Shown: positions 43,701-51,100 of the stretch, one piece after another | How the letters are laid out: the number at the start of each line of letters is the position of its first letter | Position numbering within the stretch: position 1 is the first letter of the stretch | Source of the DNA: CAKZNE01 sp964485405 | Lineage (GTDB): Bacteria; Bacteroidota; Bacteroidia; Flavobacteriales; Schleiferiaceae | DNA length: 64,000 nt | Assembly: GCA_964485405.1 (NCBI GenBank) | Contig: CAZAJG010000009.1 | Location: forward strand, 43,330-107,329 | Direction of reading: 5' to 3' | Program-made: the position numbers and the translations under genes | The notes under the pieces: model-generated | What the model was told of the DNA's origin: nothing | Database searches by the model: none | Seen by the model: only the letters and a program-made list of their open reading frames with translations

Positions 43701-46143
43701 AGATCATACTACAGGTACCGGTAAGTTTGCCTTTTCAGAAGGATTTAATGGTAACTCTACTACTTTAACTTCACCACCAATTGATGTATCTCCATTAACG
43801 GCTCCAGAATTGAGATTCTGGTATCATATGTTTGGAAATAACATTACCAGCCTCGAAGTTGAAGTTTTTGATGGTTCTACTTGGACTTTAGAAACAACCA
43901 TTACAGGTCAACAACAAACTTCAAACGCAGCGGCTTGGTTGGAAAGAATTGTAGACTTAAGTTCCTATGTAGGAGATACGGTTAAAGTAAGATTTACTTC
44001 TAATGCCGGAAACTTTGGTGCGCAAAGAGATATATCTATAGATGATGTGTGGATTGGAAATTCACCAACCTGTGCTCAACCTTCAGGTCTTACTTCTACT
44101 GCGCAAACCAATACAAGTATTACTTTGAGTTGGACAACCGGTGGAGCCACAAACTGGCAAGTTAGATATCGTGTAGCAGGAACTACAGGCGGATACACTA
44201 TTGTGCCAGCTACCACCAATCCATTTGTTCTTAATGGTCTAAACCCATCAACAACCTATGAAATCTATGTTCAGGATAGTTGCGGAGCAGGAGATGTGAG
44301 TTTTTGGGTTGGACCTTTATTTGAAGGTACGCAATGTGGTTTAATCACAGCGCCATGGACAGAATCTTTTGATGGTGGTTCATGGGTTTCTGGTACAGGT
44401 TTCGATAATGCGGGTAACCAAATAGATCCTTGCTGGGCAAGAAACACAACGATTGCGCAAGAATGGGGTACTAGAACAGGTGGAACTTCTACTTTTGGAA
44501 CAGGACCTTCTGGAGCATTCTCGGGAAGTAAATACATTTATCGAGAAACCTCTTTTGGAGGCTCTGGAACAGCGGATATTACCAGTCCCCAAGTCGTTAT
44601 TCCAGCGAGCCTAAACGCTCCACAACTGTTTTTCCATTACCATATGTTTGGTCCGACTGTAACTAGTTTACAAGTAAGAATTTCTAGAAATGGTGGCGCA
44701 TATACCAATGTGTATACCAAATCAGGTCAGCAGCAAACATCGGAAACAGCTCCATGGATATTAGATTCTGTTGATTTAGCTGCATACAGTGGTGATACGA
44801 TTCGAATTAGATTTAGAGGAATCAACACAGGCTTCCAAGGCGATTTAGCGGTTGATGAGATTAGTATTTCAGGAGACAATATTCCTTGCGCAGATCCTAC
44901 CAATTTGGTTACCTCTAATATTACCAGTAATACGGTGGATGTAAGTTGGAATAGTACAAACCCAGGATTATCTCAGTTAAACTATTACGATATAGCTGTT
45001 GGACCTTCAGGTACTACTCTTGTAAATGTAACGAGCCCTCAAACGATCTCTGGTTTAGCGGCAAACACCACCTATGTGATTAATGTATACGACAGCTGTT
45101 CTGTAACTTCTTTGAGTGGAGAGCTATCCGATACGATAACCACAATACCGTGTGCGCCCATAACAGCTGATTTTACATTTAACACCAATATTTTAACGGC
45201 AAGCTTCAATTCAACAAGCACAAATGCGGATTCATTATTGTGGAATTTTGATGGAACAGCAACATCTTCGTTAACAAGCCCCTCTTTTACTTATGCTACT
45301 CCTGGTACTTACAATGTGAGTTTAGTTGCATTTAGTGATTGTGGAAATAGCGATACGATTATCAAACAAGTTCAAGTTTGTGATTCGCTGTTAGGTGATT
45401 TCACTTTTGTTAGGCAAGGAGATACCATTGTGTTTGACGCTTCTGCATCATCAGGTGTTACTGTATATGAATGGGATTTAGGAGATGGAAATGATACGAA
45501 CGATGTGCAATTTGATTACGTATACGCAAACTCAGGAACCTACACGGTTACACTTAAAGTGAGAAATGCTTGTGGAGATTCGTTAGAGATTACCAAGAAT
45601 GTTCAATTGTGTTTAGACCCTATTGCGGATTGGACATACACGATTCTTTCGAGTGGTGGCTCAGGAATGGTAGTTCAGTTTGATGCATCCGCTTCTTTAA
45701 ATGCTACGATATACGAGTGGGATTTTGGAGATGGAAACACAAATAACACATCGGCCATCCCGGTTCATACCTACATAGTACCAAGCTTACTATACCAGGT
45801 AAGCCTAACGGTAAGAAACGATTGTGGTGATTCAGATGTTCGTCAATTCCGTTTAAATGAAATCAGCTTGGATGAATTTAGAGTTGAAGAAAAAGTGGAT
45901 GTTTACCCGAACCCAGCAAGCGATAGAACGATTATAGAATGGAACAATGAAGTAGTTGATCCGGAACTTTTAGAGGTGTACGATATATCTGGAAAATTAC
46001 TAAGACAGCATAATGTATCAGACGTTGAATTGTCTGAAGGAAAATTACAGATGAATGTATCGGACTTCTCTGAAGGAGTTTATGTGCTTAGGTTAGTAGG
46101 AAAAACCTTTGATATTCATCAAGAATTCATCATTCAACGATAG
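37768..46143 (+). CDS. Giant FnIII/MAM/PKD adhesin, T9SS type-A cargo (copy B)
   Basis: A 2791-residue paralogue of copy A with the same order: signal peptide (1-24, ending WVQAQ), the same unclassified N-terminal domain (about 25-168; CSGTLTVNVPAGRYVTAIDV), eight FnIII+MAM units and a ninth FnIII, three PKD domains (one WNFDGTATSSL variant, WDLGDGNDTND, WDFGDGNTNNT) and a type-A sorting tail (VYPNPASDRT to HQEFIIQR). MAM units 1-7 are all of the DHTTG type and unit 8 is of the shorter F type. The tail is clearly diverged from that of copy A, so the duplication is old. Like copy A it should be moved across the outer membrane by T9SS and anchored there. Confidence 0.9.
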   Translation: MYNSYRSLTSCILFLLLSVWVQAQTTTSATFSSGDISTDDDNTRATSVNSTCSGTLTVNVPAGRYVTAIDVDYDMEAVGPFNFISEQWSYIECTTTGIKSNQINSSGFFSSGVQSYNQTGLTIANGVVPTGGLQFELHAFRDFGFGGCSTADHRVNNNTWTVTVTHIAAPSCLPPTNLSVSNITVNSAELAWTTGGASNWQVEYGLAGFTPGTGTVVAATTNPFVLGGLNANTDYEVRVQDSCGLGDVSFWTTIESFTTACNVVSAPWSEDFENSQWVTPVLFGSLGDIDDCFNRNSSSNMTFVAGPGVFQPFNSGPSADHTTGSGQYLFSDQVAFGTFPVTARIRTPEIDLTTLTIPEMSFWYHMFGNNIGSLQIAVSNNGGSNWTTLNTITGQQQTAKTDAWREQIVNLSAYAGDTVIIRIRHVVSAFGNATDVAIDDLAIYEQPTCPKPSALVSTGSTTNDITFSWTSGGASNWELEYGPTGFTPGTGTIVAVTTNPFTLTGLSPDTDYDARVRDDCGSGDVSFWTPMGSFRTTCGILAAPWSENFDGSKWNAPGFGFGGIGSTDTCYSRNINNATTFVVGPPQFVTFNTGPNVDHTTGSGNFLFSDQIGFGTAPFTSRIRTQDIDLTALTVPEMSLWYHMFGTTIGDLEVAVSNNGGANFTNVFTLTGQQQTSKADAWEEAIVDLSAYAGDTVQVRIRHIQSTFGQVSELAIDDISIYEQPTCPKPTNFAFVSNTTNSITMDWTTGGATNWQIEYGPVGFTNGNGTIVSATTNPFTVTGLSPSTDYDFYVRDSCSTTDQSFWVGPVSMRTACGVVSAPYVEDFESNTWTKGIFFNDLGTLDTCWDRTPIGDLFFKVGPPAFVNASGAISDHTTGTASGKYIFSEMGGFTPNGDSAVVTSVLIDLGPLNVPELTFWYHMFGNDIEDLDVFVSDNGGNSFTNVFSQTGQQQVSSGAAWSEAVIDLTPYANDTIMLKFVVDQTGFGFNGNICIDDVDIHEAPTCAKPADLALASVWLDQASITWTPGGASDFNIEYGVSGFTLGSGTQINSTTPAATLTGLSANTGYDVYVRDSCGAGDVSTWVGPLRFKTLCTPTATPYMEDFNSSSFASGTFFNDTGSIDDCWRRDNLFDYVWKGAPPVFNPFFTGPNSDHSTGNANGKYAFTQPLGFGVSTPRTTNLYSVLVDVSSLTVPQLSYWYHMFGNDITSLEVFVSDDGLNWTSEQLYTGQQQTAKTDAWQEGIVDLSAYGDTVQIRFQADALGTGTASHISIDDVEIDEAPTCPKPQNFTVVGVTNSTVTLDWQPGGTATNWNIEYGLTGFTQGSGTILNTTTQPFTITGLSPNTGYEFYVRDSCGAGDVSVWIGSLIDTTDCNPVAAPWTEDFEGSAFTVGGFFSPGNIDGCWDRDPGSYVWTTGQNGTTTFNTGPSGDHTTGSGKFLYTETFFGVTQNTRTMVETQLIDLTTLTIPEFSFWYHMFGTDVDSLIVDVFDGTSWTREFSVTGQQQNADSDPWTEVIVDISAYANDTIKLRIIGTKLNTFGQQSDIAIDDLSIDEQPTCPRPSNLVATNVTANSITLSWTSGGANDWQIEYGPVGFTQGNGTIINTSTNPHVIPGLNSSTTYDFYVRDSCSTTDQSDWFGEVTVTTLCLPLLAPYTEDFEGSNFVPGVNFNDTGFIAQCWARQGANYLWTPGPPTFVIFGTGPSGDHTTGSGQYMYTDIQGFAPAPFTAELETPFIDLGSLVNPQLTFWYHMFGQDIGTLTVEVDNGSGYTNLVSFSGEQQISQTDAWKESISNLSAYVNDTIRLRFTADVNVFSFQTQIAIDDIEIDEAPSCPKPQALVSTGVTSSTVNLSWTTGGATNWQIEYGPVGFASGTGTVVNATTNPFTVTGLTPNTPYDFYVRDSCTTTDQSEWFGPISDTTDCNLFTAPYTENFDGTSWVPTSGFDAGVIDGCWDRSATTNFFWTTGQNGTGSFNTGPSADHTTGTGKFAFSEGFNGNSTTLTSPPIDVSPLTAPELRFWYHMFGNNITSLEVEVFDGSTWTLETTITGQQQTSNAAAWLERIVDLSSYVGDTVKVRFTSNAGNFGAQRDISIDDVWIGNSPTCAQPSGLTSTAQTNTSITLSWTTGGATNWQVRYRVAGTTGGYTIVPATTNPFVLNGLNPSTTYEIYVQDSCGAGDVSFWVGPLFEGTQCGLITAPWTESFDGGSWVSGTGFDNAGNQIDPCWARNTTIAQEWGTRTGGTSTFGTGPSGAFSGSKYIYRETSFGGSGTADITSPQVVIPASLNAPQLFFHYHMFGPTVTSLQVRISRNGGAYTNVYTKSGQQQTSETAPWILDSVDLAAYSGDTIRIRFRGINTGFQGDLAVDEISISGDNIPCADPTNLVTSNITSNTVDVSWNSTNPGLSQLNYYDIAVGPSGTTLVNVTSPQTISGLAANTTYVINVYDSCSVTSLSGELSDTITTIPCAPITADFTFNTNILTASFNSTSTNADSLLWNFDGTATSSLTSPSFTYATPGTYNVSLVAFSDCGNSDTIIKQVQVCDSLLGDFTFVRQGDTIVFDASASSGVTVYEWDLGDGNDTNDVQFDYVYANSGTYTVTLKVRNACGDSLEITKNVQLCLDPIADWTYTILSSGGSGMVVQFDASASLNATIYEWDFGDGNTNNTSAIPVHTYIVPSLLYQVSLTVRNDCGDSDVRQFRLNEISLDEFRVEEKVDVYPNPASDRTIIEWNNEVVDPELLEVYDISGKLLRQHNVSDVELSEGKLQMNVSDFSEGVYVLRLVGKTFDIHQEFIIQR
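38281..44886 (+). repeat. Eight tandem FnIII+MAM units in copy B
   Basis: Units of about 0.81-0.84 kb begin near 38281, 39112, 39945, 40780, 41614, 42440, 43261 and 44071, with the ninth FnIII starting near 44887. The same anchors recur as in copy A (GGA(S/T)NW, RDSC, WYHMFG, GQQQ). Units 7 and 8 match units 7 and 8 of copy A more closely than their neighbours, including the DDVWIG ending of unit 7. Confidence 0.9.
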
Positions 46144-46153
46144 AAAACTTTTT

Positions 46154-46186
46154 AGACAAATCAATCTGTTAAAGATTGATTTGTCT
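46154..46186 (+). terminator. Hairpin after giant adhesin B
   Basis: A perfect 14-bp stem (46154-46167 / 46173-46186) with a GTTAA loop, starting 10 bases after the stop and followed by a short ATTT tail. AT-rich; a weaker terminator or an mRNA 3'-end stabiliser. Confidence 0.6.
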
Positions 46187-46288
46187 ATTTCAATGTCCTT
46201 TTTCTGAATATTTAAACGTACTAAGAGTACCTATCAACATTGGTTGTTGAACAATGATTTTTAAAATTTTAGTTTTCCTTTTCTTGAG

Positions 46289-46322
46289 GAGCCGGTTATG
46301 AAGGAAACCGGCTCTTTTTTTT
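46289..46322 (+). terminator. Second, strong terminator before rsmE
   Basis: GAGCCGGTT (46289-46297) pairs with AACCGGCTC (46306-46314) over an 8-base loop and is followed by eight T. It points in the direction of adhesin B and its T-run ends inside the rsmE stop codon. On the minus strand no T-run follows, so it does not serve rsmE. Confidence 0.85.
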
Positions 46323-47016
46323 AGAGTAACTTGGAAGCTATAGCAACCACCATTCCAGCAGTTTCTGTGCGTAACCGTTTAGGACCTAGGCTAACCGCTT
46401 TTACAGATTTAGCCAGAGCCATATCTATCTCCTTTTTAGAAAAATCGCCTTCTGGGCCAATCAGAATCAATACATCTTCCATTTCATCCAATTTTGAGAG
46501 TACATTATGCTTCTCCAGATCTTCTTCACAATGGGCGATATGAGCATTTTCGCTTTGAAGGTTTTCCAAAAAATCATGAAAAGTAACCGCTGAGTTTAAC
46601 TTAGGTAGCCAACAACTTAAAGACTGTTTCGCAGCTGCTTTTATTACTTTCTCCCCTCGTTCAATCTTATATACCTTACGTTCGGAATGAAAACAGATAA
46701 TGGGTGTAATTTCGTCTACACCAACTTCTGCGGCCTTCTCTAGAAAGGTTTCAAATCGGTCCAAACTTTTCGTGGGGGCGATAGCAATATGTAGCTTGTT
46801 TTTTCGCTTTTCCTGCTTAAACAAATCCAAGCATTTAAACTGAACATGGGTTTTAGAAACCTGGCTTACTTCAGCTCGATATATTTCCCCTAAACCCTCA
46901 GTTACCAAGATTTTATCACCTATTTGAATCCTTAAAACACGAACAGCATGATGGCTCTCTTCCTTGCCTAAGCTTCCTTCCTTCTCCGTTAAGTTATCGC
47001 AATAAAATAAATTCAT
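46321..47016 (-). CDS. rsmE: 16S rRNA (uracil-1498-N3)-methyltransferase
   Basis: A 231-residue SPOUT-family methyltransferase that modifies U1498 of 16S rRNA. It has an N-terminal PUA-like part (LGKEESHHAVRVLRIQIGDK) and the trefoil-knot SAM site formed by ILIGPEGDFSKKEI and VSLGPKRLRTETA. The ATG at 47014-47016 gives MNLFYCDNL; an upstream TTG at 47022 would add two residues. It follows tsaD closely on the same strand. Confidence 0.95.
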   Translation of the reverse strand: MNLFYCDNLTEKEGSLGKEESHHAVRVLRIQIGDKILVTEGLGEIYRAEVSQVSKTHVQFKCLDLFKQEKRKNKLHIAIAPTKSLDRFETFLEKAAEVGVDEITPIICFHSERKVYKIERGEKVIKAAAKQSLSCWLPKLNSAVTFHDFLENLQSENAHIAHCEEDLEKHNVLSKLDEMEDVLILIGPEGDFSKKEIDMALAKSVKAVSLGPKRLRTETAGMVVAIASKLL

Positions 47017-47026
47017 AATCAAATTT

Positions 47027-48052
47027 TCAAGCGGTAATAGGAATTCTGGCCTTAGCCACTACACTCATGTCTACAAATTCAGAAGCCAAGTATTTATAAT
47101 ATCCGGTAATGGCAATCATACCTCCATTATCGGTACAATAAGCAAAAGGAGGAATAAATGTATTCCAATCGAATCTAGAAGATCGTTTGATTAATTCAGA
47201 TCTCAACAATGAATTGGCAGATACACCACCAGCAATAGCAACGTCTTTAATGTTAAAATCACTTGCTGCCTTCTCTAGTTTATCGAAAAGTATTTCAACA
47301 ATAGTATGCTGAATGGAAGCACAAAGATCGTTTAAGTTGTCCTGAACAAAATTCGGATTCCCTTTTACCTCTTTCTGTAAAAAATAGAGAAACGCAGTTT
47401 TTAACCCGCTAAAGCTATAGTCGTAATCCTTAATTCGAGGTTTTGAAAACTTGAATTTAAGAGGATCTCCCTGTTTCGCTTTTTCATCAATCAGTGGCCC
47501 ACCAGGATATGGAAGCCCAAGAATTTTTGCTGCTTTATCAAAGGCCTCTCCAGCCGCATCATCCAAGGTTTGACCGATGAGTTCATAATTAAAGTGACTC
47601 TTCACCTTTACAATCTGTGTATGTCCGCCAGAAACAGTTAAGCATAAAAAAGGAAATTCAGGAAACCTTTGTTCTGCATTTTCCTGCACAAAATGAGCTA
47701 AAATATGAGCTTGCATGTGGTTCACTTCGATAAGTGGAATATCCAAAGCCAAAGCCATTGATTTAGCAAAAGAAGTACCAACCAGTAAAGATCCCATTAA
47801 ACCCGGCCCTGATGTAAAGGCAATGGCATCCAGTTCTTTTGGAGAGATTTTTGCTTCTTTTAACGCGGCATCTATTACCGGAACAATATTTTGTTGGTGG
47901 GCACGTGAAGCTAATTCAGGAACTACACCTCCATAAAGGCCATGTATGTCCTGATTTGCGGTTACATTTGCCAAAATTTTCTGTCCTTGCACAATTCCAA
48001 CCGATGTATCATCGCAACTGGATTCAATACCAAGGATAATTGGGTTTTTCAT
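47027..48052 (-). CDS. tsaD: tRNA threonylcarbamoyladenosine transferase subunit
   Basis: A 341-residue ASKHA-fold protein that transfers threonylcarbamoyl to A37 of ANN-decoding tRNAs, with TsaB and TsaE encoded elsewhere. Seen are the N-terminal GIESSCDDTSVGIV, the iron-binding His112 and His116 in NHMQAHILAH, the VSGGHTQIV nucleotide loop and AIAGGVSANSLLR. Length and motifs are normal. It is divergent from the TamB gene with only 68 bases to the assigned TamB start, and its -7 box ends four bases before the ATG. Confidence 0.97.
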   Translation of the reverse strand: MKNPIILGIESSCDDTSVGIVQGQKILANVTANQDIHGLYGGVVPELASRAHQQNIVPVIDAALKEAKISPKELDAIAFTSGPGLMGSLLVGTSFAKSMALALDIPLIEVNHMQAHILAHFVQENAEQRFPEFPFLCLTVSGGHTQIVKVKSHFNYELIGQTLDDAAGEAFDKAAKILGLPYPGGPLIDEKAKQGDPLKFKFSKPRIKDYDYSFSGLKTAFLYFLQKEVKGNPNFVQDNLNDLCASIQHTIVEILFDKLEKAASDFNIKDVAIAGGVSANSLLRSELIKRSSRFDWNTFIPPFAYCTDNGGMIAITGYYKYLASEFVDMSVVAKARIPITA

Positions 48053-48056
48053 AATG

Positions 48057-48064
48057 CAAAAGTA
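48057..48064 (-). promoter_or_regulatory. Putative -7 box, leaderless tsaD transcript
   Basis: The minus strand reads TACTTTTG, CATT, ATG. The box matches TAnnTTTG exactly and would start transcription at about the first base of the ATG. It lies within the probable N-terminal coding region of the divergent TamB gene. Confidence 0.45.
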
Positions 48065-48120
48065 ATATCAGAAGATTAGTTAAAATAGTATTCCGCCTTT
48101 TTATCACAGTAACTATCTTA

Positions 48121-51100
48121 TTGTTGCTATTAACAGTGATAATGTCTTTTCCTGCCTCACAAACTTGGGCAGGAAAAAAAGCTACAAAGTGGCTCAACAG
48201 TGAGTACGATTTAAATACATCATTGGGAGGGCTTCGGTATCAGTTTCCTGATAAATTTGTTTTCAGAAATCTTTACATACCAGATGATCAAGAAGATACT
48301 TTGATTTTTGCAGAAAACCTGAGTATCCGATTTTCGGCCTTTAGTTCCAATTCCAATAAGCTTTCAAGTGCTAAAGTTGAAGGAGAGAAGGTTCAATTTA
48401 ATTGGTTTATAAAGGAAGGAGATAGCATTTCTAACCTGAAATACTTCACGCAAAAATTTGCGAAACCAGAAGAGGAAAAAGACAAGGATACTCCACCTTT
48501 TAAGCTCGAAGTGGAAACAATAGTCCTCTCGGGTTCTCATTTTAGGTACAAAAATTACAATTGCGACTCCTGCACAGCTTACTTCCTTAAAGACATTGAC
48601 TTAGAGTTAGATGAATTTGATCTAGAAGGTCCGTATTTAAGTATAAACATAGAGAACCTAAGTACCTTAGAAGATACTCGTTATGGTTTGGAAAAACTAA
48701 AAGGCGTGTTTCATTACTGGGCCAATGAGATTTCATTATCCAAAATGGATATTGTTACTCAACGCACCAACCTACATGGTGACTTAGCCTTAGAGTTTGA
48801 TTCTATTTCAGACTTTAAAGACTTCTCAAACAAAGTGAAGCTCAAAGCAAACTTTACCGATGCAAGTCGTTTAAGCTCCTCTGATTTAATTGCCTATATC
48901 CCTTCTTTCCCAAACTTTAAAACGATTGGTATTTCTGGAAGTATTGACGGACCCCTCAATGCCGTGGAAGCAAAAGAACTCGAACTGCGGATTGGATCGG
49001 ATACACGTTTGAAAAGTGACTTAAAACTCATAAACCCTACACGAGCAGAATCTATTTACATAGAAGCTGAAAATCTTCACCTAAATATTTCCGTTGCAGA
49101 TGCTCAAGAGTTTTTTCCATTGTTTTCTTCCAAAAGTTTACCAAAGCAGCTTGAAGTGCTAGGGAAAGTTTGGTTTGATGGGAATTTTGAAGGTTTTCTG
49201 AATAATTTTAAAAGTGAAGGTATACTCATAACGGATATTGGTGAAGTAGATATGGATCTGTTTTTTAACAACCAAGATTCTTTAAACGTAGCCTACAATG
49301 GAGATGTAGAAGTGTCGGATCTAGACTTAGGTCGGTTGCTAGAAGATTCCATATTCGGAAAATTATCAGCAAGTATGAATTTAAGTGGTAAAGGTTTAAC
49401 ACCCGCTGAAATGAATACTAAGCTATTAGGTGAGATAAATGCTTTTGAATATAAAGGATACAAATACGTAAATGCCAACGTAGACGGTAAAATATTAGAA
49501 GGCGATTTTCAGGGTGATTTTAAGGTCAATGACCCCAACTTAAAATTTGATTTTAAAGGTAAAGCGAGTTTAAGTAAAGATATATCAAGTTATGATTTTG
49601 TAGCTTCTATTGATACCGCTAACCTTTTGGCACTCAAACTCACTAAAGACTCTATCACCAATATATCCACCGAGCTTGATATTAATTTTAGAGCTTTAAA
49701 CTATGATAAATGGAAGGGAAACATAAAAGTGACCAAAACCACAATCGAAAATGTTTCTGACTTCTATTTCTTTAAGGACATCCTAATTAAGTCCAATAGT
49801 TTTGAGGATACCAATAAATTCCTAACCGTTGAATCCAACATTTTGGATGCACATCTAAACGGAAGTTATACTTTGAAGGGAGTAAGTAATGCCATGCTCT
49901 ATCATTTTCGAAAGTTTTTAAAAGACCCTGGTGGTGAAAAAATTATTGCACCAAATGAGGATTTTGAATTTGATTTACATATCAAGAACACCCGGGTTTT
50001 GTCTGAAATATTCTTACCTGACTTGTACATGGAATCTAACTCCAAGGCAAACGGCACATACAAGGGAAAAACCAAGGAGCTCGAAATAGCCTTCAATTCA
50101 CCCGGTTTCAAGCTCAAGCAAAATGAATTAACAGAAGTAGATCTCAAATACTACGGACAGGAAAAAAAGACTCTTTTAGGATTGAGTGTTGAAAAAACGG
50201 AGCTCAAAAACGGCTTACTCGTTGATTCTTTAACCTTGGGAAATCAGTTGATTGAGGACACACTATTTTTCGATTTCAAATGGGTGGTAAAGGATAGTAT
50301 TGGTAGTAAAACCTTCTTAAAAGGCTTTGTTAAGCAGGATGATACGGTTGGTTATCACTTCGGTATAGCAGATTCTGATTTTAATATTGGTGATCGTAAG
50401 TTTTCCATTACAGAGGAGAATAAAATATTTGTAGACAATGGAAGAGTTCAGATTCAAGATCTGATTATTTCAGGAACGAAAGAGAGAATTACCATCAATG
50501 GAAATTTATCTAAGAACCCGAATGAGATTTTAAGAGTGGGTTTAGAGAATTTTGATATGGGTTTGGTAAACTATTTTTTAAGAAGAGATGATGCAAAATT
50601 TGCCGGAAACATTTCTGGAGGACTCATCTTAAGTCAAGCTTTAAGTACACCTAGATTTGCCTTGGATCTAGATGTGGATAGCTTAAAACTAAATGGTTTA
50701 CTTTTTGGGGATCTAAGAGCGAATAGTGATTGGGATTATAACAACGACAGTATAAGGGTAAGCACAACACTAAAAAAAGGATCGATAGAAACGGTCTCTA
50801 TAGATGGACTTTACTTAGCGACAAAAAGCCACGGTATAGACTTAAATTTAAGATTCGACCAATTTGGCTTAGCGGCATTTAATCCATTTGTGAGTAATCT
50901 GGTGGAGAATCTTAGGGGAAATCTAGCTGGGGATTTAAAGATAAAGGGAAGGCTTTCTAAACCGAAAATAACTGGAGAATTAGAATTACCACGAGTGGCT
51001 GCTACAGTAGGTATCTTACAAACCGATTATAATTTCTCGAACAATCCAGTAATTCAAATTGAAGAAAATCAATTTAAAATCAAAGACTTATCCATAAGAG

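Noticed and set aside
29840..44886. CRISPR-like or simple satellite repeats
   Set aside because: The period is about 0.82 kb and the repeats are coding FnIII and MAM domains with protein-level conservation; no short identical repeats with unique spacers occur.
29217..46320. Prophage or transposon origin of the adhesin pair
   Set aside because: No integrase, transposase, tRNA site or terminal inverted repeats were found at either end.
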